Assembly: GCA_001795335.1 (NCBI GenBank)
Contig: MGOK01000042.1
Span: 1-9,360 of the forward strand
Direction of reading: 5' to 3'
Source: Chloroflexi bacterium RBG_19FT_COMBO_55_16
Lineage (GTDB): Bacteria > Chloroflexota > Anaerolineae > Anaerolineales > UBA4823
DNA length: 9,360 bases
The translations under genes and the position numbers were made by a program. Positions 1 to 6,234 of the stretch are shown here, piece by piece. The notes beneath the pieces were generated by a model. It saw only the letters and a list, made by a program, of their open reading frames with translations, did no database searches and was not told where the DNA came from. The first letter of the stretch is position 1. Every line of letters starts with the position of its first letter.

Positions 1-60
1 CAACGTGGTGACAAAAACCGCGATGACCTGGGGATACCAACGATAGCTTCTATTTTCCAA
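1..60 (-). CDS. Probable queuosine-precursor transporter (YhhQ/DUF165-like), N-terminal fragment
   Basis: Reading leftward from a TTG at 60-58, 20 codons stay open to the window edge. They give a short polar start with RSYRWYP, then a hydrophobic run (VIAVFVTTL) that looks like the beginning of a first membrane helix. An in-frame TAA lies just two codons upstream of the TTG and no ATG is available, so TTG is the likely start; the ribosome site is weak. The peptide resembles the N-termini of the YhhQ/DUF165 family, inner-membrane transporters that bring in preQ0/preQ1. The position directly downstream of queF, same strand, supports this because QueF makes preQ1. Only 20 residues are visible, so the family call rests on a short resemblance plus context; another membrane protein is possible. 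Confidence 0.45.
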   Translation of the reverse strand, partial: MENRSYRWYPQVIAVFVTTL

Positions 61-79
61 GGTTTAGCTCGATTCTAGA

Positions 80-121
80 TAGTAAGCGATTACCGATTAC
101 CGATCACCAATCAGCAGAATG
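80..121. repeat. Degenerate 7-nt tandem repeat between queF and the downstream gene
   Basis: Successive heptamers starting at 87 read CGATTAC, CGATTAC, CGATCAC and CAATCAG, with a more decayed unit on each side. The stretch lies in the 132-nt gap between the queF stop and the next leftward gene. A related but more worn string (GCGAATCACC then AGATAACGAG, 4811-4830) occurs in another intergenic gap. It is non-coding; function unknown. Confidence 0.6.
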
Positions 122-187
122 CGATTAGCTATTCAGCGGAAGTGGAGCGGGTGGGTCGGCGCTCGTCTCTCTAACATCCTGGTATGC

Positions 188-214
188 AACCCCTACCGGC
201 GGGCAGCAGGGGTT
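188..214. terminator. Hairpin over the queF stop codon, weak terminator candidate
   Basis: AACCCCT at 188-194 is complementary to AGGGGTT at 208-214, a 7-bp GC-rich stem with a 13-nt loop. On the + strand it is followed by TT then AG, a short T-run; on the - strand, the direction of queF, no U-run follows. It overlaps the last codons and stop of queF. It could slow or attenuate transcription toward the downstream gene or protect the queF mRNA end, but it is not a classic intrinsic terminator for queF. Confidence 0.3.
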
Positions 215-609
215 TTAGTCTGCTCAGCTTCGACAGTAATTCCGATGCCGCCGCGGATGTTAAATATCCCGGTGACTTTAACCCAATGTGGGTCCAGGGT
301 TTCCACCAGGTCGTCGCAAATTTGGTTAATCACATGCTCGTGAAATGCACCTTCGTCGCGGTACGACCAAAGGTAGAGCTTGAAGGACTTGGATTCCACG
401 ATCTTCTGATCGGGCACATACTGTACGCGAATGGTGGCGAAATCCGGCTGACCGGTCATCGGGCACAGGCAGGTGAATTCGTCGGTTTCCAGGCTGACCA
501 GGTAATACCTGTCAGGTGAACGGTTGGGAAAGGCTTCCAATGTTTTGCTGGGCTTTGCCTTCCGCCCCAAAAAAGTTAACCCTTCCAGATCAGAAGGTTC
601 GGTTGGCAT
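193..609 (-). CDS. queF: NADPH-dependent 7-cyano-7-deazaguanine reductase QueF
   Basis: QueF reduces the nitrile of preQ0 to the amine preQ1 with NADPH, the last free-base step before tRNA-guanine transglycosylase inserts it on the queuosine pathway; it is cytosolic. The 138-aa product has the short, single-domain (YkvM-type) size. Visible motifs are EFTCLCPMTGQPDFA (44-58), with catalytic Cys49 and Asp56; the family signature ESKSFKLYLWSYR (72-84); and FHEHVI (89-94), with His90 and Glu91. These four residues keep the same spacing as Cys55, Asp62, His96 and Glu97 of the Bacillus enzyme. The ATG at 609 is chosen because an AGGAG sits at 622-618, 8 nt upstream, and the family homology begins here; the open frame reaches 741 but that part overlaps the upstream hydrolase. 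The start overlaps the hydrolase end by 20 nt, suggesting translational coupling. Confidence 0.95.
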   Translation of the reverse strand: MPTEPSDLEGLTFLGRKAKPSKTLEAFPNRSPDRYYLVSLETDEFTCLCPMTGQPDFATIRVQYVPDQKIVESKSFKLYLWSYRDEGAFHEHVINQICDDLVETLDPHWVKVTGIFNIRGGIGITVEAEQTKTPAARR

Positions 610-1429
610 AAGATTTACTCCTGAAGTTATCAATCTGATCGAGAAAATCCAACACCACCTGATTAAGGATCTCGGGTTGACTGAGGTGAGGTTGGTGACC
701 ACATCTTGGGATAGCATACCCGCGCGCATTGGGTAGATCATCCACCAACTTTGGATACAAATCTGGATTCAGCGACAGATCGTTTTCACCCCATATCACC
801 AAGGTGGGTGTGATAATCTCGGGCAGGCAATTGGTCAGGTCAGGGATTGTTCCAGCAATGTGGACAATATATGGCGAAGCTCGTTTGTAATCTACCGCAA
901 TCTGGGTGCGCGTGTGCGTGATATCATCAGATGCGGATTTCAAATCTAAACCGGTTAGGGCATGGATCAACCAGTATGGCGCGGCGCGCAAGGCTTTCTC
1001 TCCCAGCTCAGGCCGGCGTTGGATCAAGCGAAGCAGGGGTGAGAGTTGGCTGGGCTGGAAGAAGGGATTGATCAACACTATTCCCTGAACATTTTCTGGC
1101 CGGCTGAGGGCATATTTCAAGCTCAAGAGACTCCCTAACGAGTGGCCAATCAATAAGAGAGGTTGGTTGAAATTTAAATCAATGATCCAGGAGAGCAGGT
1201 GAGTATATAGTGCGTCAAAATCATAGACTTCGGGAGTGTCTGGCTTGGTGCTTTCGCCATGTCCCCATAAGTCCGGCGCATAGCCCTGAAAGCCGGCTTC
1301 GACGAGCAGGGGTAGGAGATATTTCCAATCGTTAAGCGAGGCGGCAATCCCATGAAGCAGGATCACCGGAGGTCCGTCACCGCGGACGACATAATGGAGA
1401 GGCTCATGTTCGTTTTGTTTGGTTAACAT
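590..1429 (-). CDS. Alpha/beta-fold hydrolase
   Basis: This 279-residue cytosolic protein (no signal peptide) is a typical single-domain alpha/beta hydrolase. The oxyanion-hole motif LLHGIAAS is at 24-31, APDLWGHGES at 51-60 marks strand 4 and the following turn, the nucleophile elbow GHSLG places Ser97, the acid is probably Asp217 in WGENDLS, and the base is His245 in RCGHQPH. A helical cap lies at roughly 125-190. The family covers esterases, epoxide hydrolases, haloalkane dehalogenases and C-C bond hydrolases; a Ser nucleophile favours esterase/lipase-like chemistry, but the substrate cannot be read. The ATG at 1429 has only a weak GAAG upstream. It follows the fused hydrolase-ligase gene by 82 nt and overlaps queF, so it is probably cotranscribed with queF; no functional link to queuosine is evident. 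Confidence 0.9.
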   Translation of the reverse strand: MLTKQNEHEPLHYVVRGDGPPVILLHGIAASLNDWKYLLPLLVEAGFQGYAPDLWGHGESTKPDTPEVYDFDALYTHLLSWIIDLNFNQPLLLIGHSLGSLLSLKYALSRPENVQGIVLINPFFQPSQLSPLLRLIQRRPELGEKALRAAPYWLIHALTGLDLKSASDDITHTRTQIAVDYKRASPYIVHIAGTIPDLTNCLPEIITPTLVIWGENDLSLNPDLYPKLVDDLPNARGYAIPRCGHQPHLSQPEILNQVVLDFLDQIDNFRSKSYANRTF

Positions 1430-1511
1430 ATTCTTCAGTGTTAAAATCTACGAATATTTAATAATGTCGGGATCAGGAGCTATTGCTATCGAGGGCTTGC
1501 GAATTAACCAT

Positions 1512-4019
1512 TCAATGCCCTTGATTGTTCTGCTCAAAGAGTTTCACCAGCTCCCTTCGGATAACCTTTCCGATGAAGGTGCGTGGAAAATCGTCCACGA
1601 AAATCACCAGCCGCGGCACCAGATCCGGCGGTAAACGGCGCTTACAATAGGCGATCAACGCATCAGCCTGAGGGCGATCCCTTTGTGCAATAATGAAGGC
1701 AACTGGTTGGTTGGCGATGGCGACGACGGCAGCTTCCTTGACCTGGGGGATTTCAAATAATACTTCTTCAACATCGCGCGGAAAGGCGGGTGTGCCCGGC
1801 CTGGAAGGATACCACATATCGGCTTTTCGAGCGATGATGCGGAAATACCCGTCGGAGTCCATCTGAGCGACATCGCCAGTAAGCAAAAAGCCATCTGCAT
1901 TGAAAACGCTCCGAGTTTCTTCTGGGTTGTCCCAATAGCCCAGCATGACCTGTGGGCCGCGCACCGCTAGTTCACCGACCTGTCCCACTTTGACTTCTTT
2001 TCGCCCTCTGACTAAATCTACAACGCGGGCTTCCGTGGAGGGAAGCGGAACACCGATCGAGCCGATTTTTCGCAAGCCGTTGAGCGGATTTGCGTGCGTG
2101 ACTGGTCCGGCCTCTGTCAGGCCATAGCCTTCCACCAACCGCCCCCGAGTGAGTTTCTCGAACGCCTCTTGAACTTCAACTGGCAGAGGCGCGGAGCCGC
2201 TGACGCAGGCCTTTATCGATTGAATGCCAAACTTACGCACTCCAGGAAAATCTTTAATCGCTAGGTACATATTCGGGACGCCGGGGAAAACAGTTGGGTG
2301 GTGTCTTTGGATGGTTTTAAGCACGTCTACCACCTCGAAGGTTGGCTTGAGGATGAGTGTCGCTCCAAGGGCGACTGGTACGTTGAGTGCGGTGGTCAAG
2401 CCATAGCTATGTGAAAATGGCAACACGCACAAGAAGCGCTCCTTACCTTCTATAAAGGATGGCAGCCAGTGGCGGGTCTGTAAGGCATTGGCAATCAGGT
2501 TACGGTGGGAGAGCATAACGCCCTTGGGAGCGGCAGTGGTTCCTCCGGTAAACTGGATCACTGCCAAGTCCTCAGGCGATTGGTCGACATCAGGAAAGTT
2601 TTGGTCAGGAATCGCAAGCAGACGTTTAAATTGGTGAGTCCCGGCATCTAAAGGGATTTCCAATTGGTGATGAAGACGCCTCTCACGGGAGAGCATAAGC
2701 CCGAGTCGCCTGGGGAGCGGCAAGTAGTCGCCGACGTGCGTGAAGATGATGTGTTCCAGGGGGAAAACTTTTTCCTCTACTAGGCCAGCTTTAATTTCTT
2801 CTACGAGGTGGGCAAATTGAGTCAAGGTGACCAAGACGCGCGCGCCAGATTCACGTACCTGGCGGATTAATTCCTTAGGATCGGTGGCGGGTAAAGTAAA
2901 GACGGCGACTGCGCCGGCCTCCAAGACCCCGAAGAAAGCGATCACCATCTGGGGTAAATTTGGGAGCAGCAACATCACCCGGTCGCCGCGTTCCACTCTC
3001 AGTGAACGCAGCGCATTGGCGAAGCGATTGACATCCTGCTGAAGGTTGTGGTAGGTAATACGTTTACCTTCAAAGATGATTGCGCCTTGCCGGGGAAAAC
3101 GGTTGGTGGCGGAACGCAATAAATAGTTTAAGGGGACACGTGGGATTGCCACTGTATACGGTACCCCATCATCATAATAAGCCAACCAGGGGCGTTCCAG
3201 CACCAGAGCTGCTCGAGACGAGGAATCTATGATCCGCGATTCATCTCTCCAGGAACGTTGACTTCGCTCCAGACAACGTTGAATGACGCGGTTGACAGCG
3301 TCCCGGCGTTCTAGCATGACTAAATGCCCAGAGGCGCCGACATCGATCTCCTCCGCGTTGGGAATGGCACGCGCCACTTCTTCGAAAAGAGGTCGGGCGA
3401 AGACGATATCGAGGTGACCGTGGATCACCGTTGTCGGGACCCGCAGGTCACGGAACAGGCTCCAGCCGTTCCAGTTGGCGATATTGTGATGGTACCAGGA
3501 ATACATAACTTGAGGTGGTGCAGCTAACCAACCGCGTACGAAAGGAGCTAGCGCACGTAAGACAACGAGGGGAAGACTCAGCAAGAGACGATAGAAAGGA
3601 TTGAGTTTGAATTCGCCAGCTGTGGCGATCAAGATGAGATCAGCAACACGCTCCGGATGAGCGACGGCGTATTCCGTAGCGATGGCACCCCCGAAGGAGT
3701 GGCCGATCAGAACAAATTGATCATTGACATTTAACTCTTCGAGGGCCGTCTCCAAATCACGCTGGATCTGAGCCATCGTGTACTTTCCTTCAGGTTTATC
3801 CGCGCGGCCATGACCGCGTAAATCGAGGGCAATCACCCGGTTAGAAAAGGAGAACTCCTCAAGTTGATACTTCCACTGCCTGGCTTGCCCGCCATAGCCG
3901 TGGAGAAGTATTATTGTCCTTTGAGGATGATCAGGCGAGATATCAATCGCTGAAAGCCGGATTGATGGTAGGGTTGAGACGCGCACGGGGCGCCGGTAGA
4001 GTGCGAGATCTATTCCCAT
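1512..4019 (-). CDS. Fused alpha/beta hydrolase and AMP-forming acyl-CoA synthetase
   Basis: One intact 835-aa frame carries two enzymes. Residues ~30-255 are an alpha/beta hydrolase: HGYGG (40-44), LDLRGHG (65-71), GHSFGG with Ser108, probable acid Asp204 (HGHLD) and base His232 (GASGHL), so its triad looks complete. After a linker (~256-300) come residues ~300-830, an ANL-superfamily ligase: ATP loop TGGTTAAPKG (491-500), SGSAPL (607-612), YGLTEAGP (632-639), TGD (714-716), an RK hinge (731-732) and FIGKVIRREL with the catalytic Lys818. Such ligases make acyl-AMP and then acyl-CoA, here perhaps from medium- or long-chain fatty or other carboxylic acids. There is no transmembrane segment. 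The hinge after 'ADMW' is unusual, with RPGTPAFP replacing the common G-x-N/Y-P pattern. The ATG at 4019 has a weak ribosome site. A role in which the hydrolase frees an acid that the ligase activates is inference. Confidence 0.9.
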   Translation of the reverse strand: MGIDLALYRRPVRVSTLPSIRLSAIDISPDHPQRTIILLHGYGGQARQWKYQLEEFSFSNRVIALDLRGHGRADKPEGKYTMAQIQRDLETALEELNVNDQFVLIGHSFGGAIATEYAVAHPERVADLILIATAGEFKLNPFYRLLLSLPLVVLRALAPFVRGWLAAPPQVMYSWYHHNIANWNGWSLFRDLRVPTTVIHGHLDIVFARPLFEEVARAIPNAEEIDVGASGHLVMLERRDAVNRVIQRCLERSQRSWRDESRIIDSSSRAALVLERPWLAYYDDGVPYTVAIPRVPLNYLLRSATNRFPRQGAIIFEGKRITYHNLQQDVNRFANALRSLRVERGDRVMLLLPNLPQMVIAFFGVLEAGAVAVFTLPATDPKELIRQVRESGARVLVTLTQFAHLVEEIKAGLVEEKVFPLEHIIFTHVGDYLPLPRRLGLMLSRERRLHHQLEIPLDAGTHQFKRLLAIPDQNFPDVDQSPEDLAVIQFTGGTTAAPKGVMLSHRNLIANALQTRHWLPSFIEGKERFLCVLPFSHSYGLTTALNVPVALGATLILKPTFEVVDVLKTIQRHHPTVFPGVPNMYLAIKDFPGVRKFGIQSIKACVSGSAPLPVEVQEAFEKLTRGRLVEGYGLTEAGPVTHANPLNGLRKIGSIGVPLPSTEARVVDLVRGRKEVKVGQVGELAVRGPQVMLGYWDNPEETRSVFNADGFLLTGDVAQMDSDGYFRIIARKADMWYPSRPGTPAFPRDVEEVLFEIPQVKEAAVVAIANQPVAFIIAQRDRPQADALIAYCKRRLPPDLVPRLVIFVDDFPRTFIGKVIRRELVKLFEQNNQGH

Positions 4020-4079
4020 AGGTTTCTTTAGTTATGCAGTGCTACCTCACAAAATTGATATTTTATGAGTTTATCAGAA

Positions 4080-4085
4080 ATTATA
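4080..4085 (-). promoter_or_regulatory. Candidate -10 box for the hydrolase-ligase gene
   Basis: On the - strand this is a perfect TATAAT, 61 nt upstream of the ATG at 4019, within a strongly AT-rich divergent gap (4020-4144). No good -35 hexamer is seen at 16-18 nt, so the call rests on the -10 alone. Confidence 0.3.
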
Positions 4086-4099
4086 AAACCATATGGATT

Positions 4100-4105
4100 T
4101 ATAAT
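4100..4105 (+). promoter_or_regulatory. Candidate -10 box for the zinc-ribbon gene
   Basis: A perfect TATAAT lies 39 nt upstream of the ATG at 4145. No convincing -35 is found; a TTGATA at 4055-4060 is too far away. An inverted repeat TGATA (4056-4060) and TATCA (4072-4076) lies between the two opposed -10 boxes and could be an operator, though chance is likely in such AT-rich DNA. Confidence 0.35.
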
Positions 4106-4130
4106 TTTGATAATTTCCAATCTAACTCGT

Positions 4131-4136
4131 GGAGGG
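4131..4136 (+). promoter_or_regulatory. Ribosome binding site fixing the start of the zinc-ribbon gene
   Basis: GGAGGG sits 8 nt before ATG 4145. It decides for this start over the longer open frame from 4034, whose first 37 codons are AT-rich, overlap the promoter region and contain no recognisable domain. Confidence 0.75.
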
Positions 4137-4144
4137 TAATCGCT

Positions 4145-4795
4145 ATGACTGAAAAAATTGAATTCACCAATAACTATTCAGACTTAAGCACAAACCAGGG
4201 ATATCAATTTGAATTTTATTGTAATCGCTGTGGTAGTGGCTATCGTACCCATTTTAAACCCACTATCACCGGCGCAGTATCTGGAGCAATGGATGCTGCA
4301 AATAGTCTCTTCGGTGGTTTTTTTGGTAAAGCTGCTGACTTATCCGAACGTGTACGATCCGCCAGTTGGGAGAAAGCTCATGATGAAGCTTTTCAGAACG
4401 CAATTGAAGAACTTAAACCCGACTTTATCCAATGTCCACGATGTTCAAGTTGGGTTTGCCGGAAAAATTGCTGGAATACACAACGCGGTCTGTGTAAAGG
4501 TTGTGCCCCCGATTTAGGGGTAGAGATGTCGGCTGCTCAATCAAGTCGTACGGTCGAAGAGATTTGGGCGCACTCCAAGATGGCAGAGGAAGATCGAGAG
4601 ATGTTGCAGGAGAAGAGTTGGCGGGAAGGAGTGCGAGCAACTTGTCCGAATTGCGAAGCTCCGCTGGCAAAGAATGTCAAGTTTTGCCCTGAGTGTGGTG
4701 CGAGTATTAAAAGCTCTACGCATTGCACGGAATGTGGCGTAGAATTACAACCAGGAGCCAAATTTTGTGCGGAATGCGGAACAAAAGTGGCATAA
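4145..4795 (+). CDS. Multi-zinc-ribbon protein of unknown function
   Basis: The 216-aa product is rich in CxxC pairs. An N-terminal CNRC (26-29) is followed by a Gly/Ala-rich, weakly hydrophobic stretch (41-66) that may form an amphipathic helix. A second Cys cluster has CPRC (97-100), Cys105, Cys109 and CKGC (117-120). A charged helical linker follows (~131-163). The C-terminus has two zinc ribbons in tandem: CPNC (167-170) with CPEC (181-184), and CTEC (194-197) with CAEC (208-211), the pattern of the double zinc ribbon (DZR) family. No enzymatic motif is visible. Such ribbons usually serve protein or nucleic acid binding; the role here is unknown. It precedes the YjbQ-type gene by 44 nt, likely in one transcript. 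No signal peptide is seen, so cytosolic location is assumed. Confidence 0.88.
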   Translation: MTEKIEFTNNYSDLSTNQGYQFEFYCNRCGSGYRTHFKPTITGAVSGAMDAANSLFGGFFGKAADLSERVRSASWEKAHDEAFQNAIEELKPDFIQCPRCSSWVCRKNCWNTQRGLCKGCAPDLGVEMSAAQSSRTVEEIWAHSKMAEEDREMLQEKSWREGVRATCPNCEAPLAKNVKFCPECGASIKSSTHCTECGVELQPGAKFCAECGTKVA

Positions 4796-4806
4796 TAAAC
4801 TTGCCA

Positions 4807-4835
4807 GTTAGCGAATCACCAGATAACGAGTAATA
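4807..4835. repeat. Worn intergenic repeat related to the 80-121 heptamers
   Basis: The 44-nt gap between the zinc-ribbon and YjbQ-type genes contains GCGAATCACC followed by AGATAACGAG and TAAT, which shares the CGAATCACC/GATNAC wording of the repeat at 80-121 with loose 7-nt periodicity. The resemblance is by eye and may be chance. Confidence 0.3.
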
Positions 4836-4839
4836 TTAT

Positions 4840-5259
4840 ATGCCAACCAAAACTACCTCAATCGGATTGAACACCAAGGGCAATGCCGATATCATGGATA
4901 TCACGGATCAAGCAGCCAAATTGGTGACTGAGAGTGGGATAAAAAATGGGATCGTAACCATTTTTTGCTCATCTTCGACTAGCGCCATCACTACTATCGA
5001 ATATGAATCGGGCTGCTTGAGCGATCTTCGGCGCTTATTCGACGAGATCGCAGATCCAAACCGTCACTATGCCCATAACGCTCGCTGGGGGGATGGCAAT
5101 GGGCACAGCCATGTGCGTGCCGCCATGCTGGGCGCCTCACTCACCGTGCCCTTTGTGAGTGGGCGTTTGACCTTGGGTACCTGGCAGCAAATTATTTTCG
5201 TGGATTTTGACACTCGCCCGCGCCAGAGAGAGCTGGTCGTGCAGATCCTGGGAGATTAG
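4840..5259 (+). CDS. YjbQ/UPF0047 family protein (putative secondary thiamine-phosphate synthase type)
   Basis: The 139-aa size matches this single-domain family. Diagnostic segments are SSSTSAITTIEYE (44-56), WGDGNGHSHVRA (83-94), LGASLTVP (97-104) and GRLTLGTWQ (108-116), followed by a C-terminal strand with VDFDTRPRQRE. E. coli YjbQ has weak thiamine-phosphate synthase activity, hence the database name; the physiological role of the family is not settled. The first motif here carries SST-SAITT where many bacterial members have PHTTAA, so the usual His is absent; a GST-AAITT variant is, as I recall, common in archaeal and some bacterial members. The invariant-looking GDGNGHxH is intact, including His89 and His91. 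The ribosome site is weak (ACGAG). It follows the zinc-ribbon gene with 44 nt between. Confidence 0.9.
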   Translation: MPTKTTSIGLNTKGNADIMDITDQAAKLVTESGIKNGIVTIFCSSSTSAITTIEYESGCLSDLRRLFDEIADPNRHYAHNARWGDGNGHSHVRAAMLGASLTVPFVSGRLTLGTWQQIIFVDFDTRPRQRELVVQILGD

Positions 5260-5322
5260 AGAAAAAGACATCACAAGTCTCAGGAGAACATGATACGCAC
5301 CAACTATCGGATTGGACAATCT

Positions 5323-6216
5323 TTAAGGGGCAAGATCCATCTCTCCCGCTCGCATAGCTGTGAAAGCGGCGATAGATACCTCTAGCATTTCGGAGCTGGG
5401 CTCTCGGGTGGTCATTCTTTGTAACGCCAAGTTGGGCTTGATCAACCATCTTACCAGGTGAGAATCCAGATGGTTAGCGGTCCAGCGGATGTACTCATAC
5501 GCCATGCCGGCCAGGACCGGGATCAATAAGACTCGGCTGGCAAGCCTCCAAATAACAGGCATTGGCCCCAATAAAGCAAAGATCAACACGGAGATCACCA
5601 CCAGCGAGAGAAGAAATGCGGTGCCGCAACGGGGATGCTCTAAGGAGAATTGCGATACGCTCTTTGGGGTTAATTCAACGCCGGCTTCGAAGGCGTTAAT
5701 GGTCTTGTGTTCAGCGCCATGGTAAGCGAATACGCGCTGTATGTCAGGAACCTTGCCTACGAACCAAATATAACCCACCAGGATCGCCAAGCGCATCAGC
5801 CCCTCCACCAAGTTCCCAAACCAAGCCCCCTGACTTGAAGCTGCTATTAGGCTTTCTGTGAGGTGGCCAATAGCAGCTGGAGCCAGAAAGAATAGACCTA
5901 TTGCGAGGGCCAGGGAGATGAACAAAGTCCCGAACAGCGCTGGTCCTTCGATCTTATTGTCCTCTCCACTCTGGGTATTGGCCGACATGGTCAATGCACG
6001 GATACCCAATCCCAAAGCGTCCCAAAGCATGACCATCCCACGCAGCAAAGGAATCTTCAGCCAGCGGCTCTGATAAATGTGACTCAATTTTTCTGTGTGG
6101 ATGACGATCTTCTGGTCAGGAGCGCGCATGGCGATCGCCAGGGACTGCCTGCCCCGCATCATCACACCTTCAATCACAGCTTGGCCGCCGTAAGTCGGAA
6201 GTTTTAGCTTTTCCAT
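5323..6216 (-). CDS. DUF1385 (YqhQ-type) membrane protein
   Basis: The 297-aa protein shows the DUF1385 hallmarks in order: GGQAVIEGVMMRG (10-22), RGMVMLWDALGLG (59-71), YHGAEHKTINAFE (165-177), HPRCGT (194-199), AGMAYE (236-241) and a C-terminal PNLALQRMTTREP (261-273). Hydrophobic spans near 94-116, 138-153, 199-217 and 226-242 suggest three or four membrane helices with the conserved His/Glu/Cys loop between them. The conserved HxxEH and HPRCGT residues would suit metal binding, and databases sometimes name the family a metal-dependent enzyme, but no reaction is established. The start fits the family N-terminus, though no Shine-Dalgarno is visible. Only 18 nt separate it from the M20 peptidase stop, so it is probably the last gene of that operon and translationally dependent on it. 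Confidence 0.93.
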   Translation of the reverse strand: MEKLKLPTYGGQAVIEGVMMRGRQSLAIAMRAPDQKIVIHTEKLSHIYQSRWLKIPLLRGMVMLWDALGLGIRALTMSANTQSGEDNKIEGPALFGTLFISLALAIGLFFLAPAAIGHLTESLIAASSQGAWFGNLVEGLMRLAILVGYIWFVGKVPDIQRVFAYHGAEHKTINAFEAGVELTPKSVSQFSLEHPRCGTAFLLSLVVISVLIFALLGPMPVIWRLASRVLLIPVLAGMAYEYIRWTANHLDSHLVRWLIKPNLALQRMTTREPSSEMLEVSIAAFTAMRAGEMDLAP

Positions 6217-6234
6217 GAGAAAAATACAGGCACC

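Noticed and set aside
1..78. End of a + strand gene at the left edge (frames closing at 44 or 78)
   Set aside because: The short tails carry no recognisable motif, while the - strand reading gives a membrane-protein N-terminus that fits the queF context.
61..192. preQ1 riboswitch between queF and the downstream transporter-like gene
   Set aside because: I looked for the short preQ1-I hairpin with its A-rich tail on the - strand and found only the heptamer repeat; no supporting pattern.
610..741. N-terminal extension of queF by 44 residues
   Set aside because: It overlaps the hydrolase coding end far more, has no family similarity, and a good AGGAG precedes the ATG at 609.
1419..1634. 71-residue + strand frame across the gap between the hydrolase and hydrolase-ligase genes
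   Set aside because: Mostly antisense to the end of the ligase domain, with no ribosome site or recognisable motif.
5260..5322. Bidirectional terminator between the convergent YjbQ-type and DUF1385 genes
   Set aside because: Only 4-bp stems (AGAC/GTCT and CCAA/TTGG) and no T-run; too weak to call.
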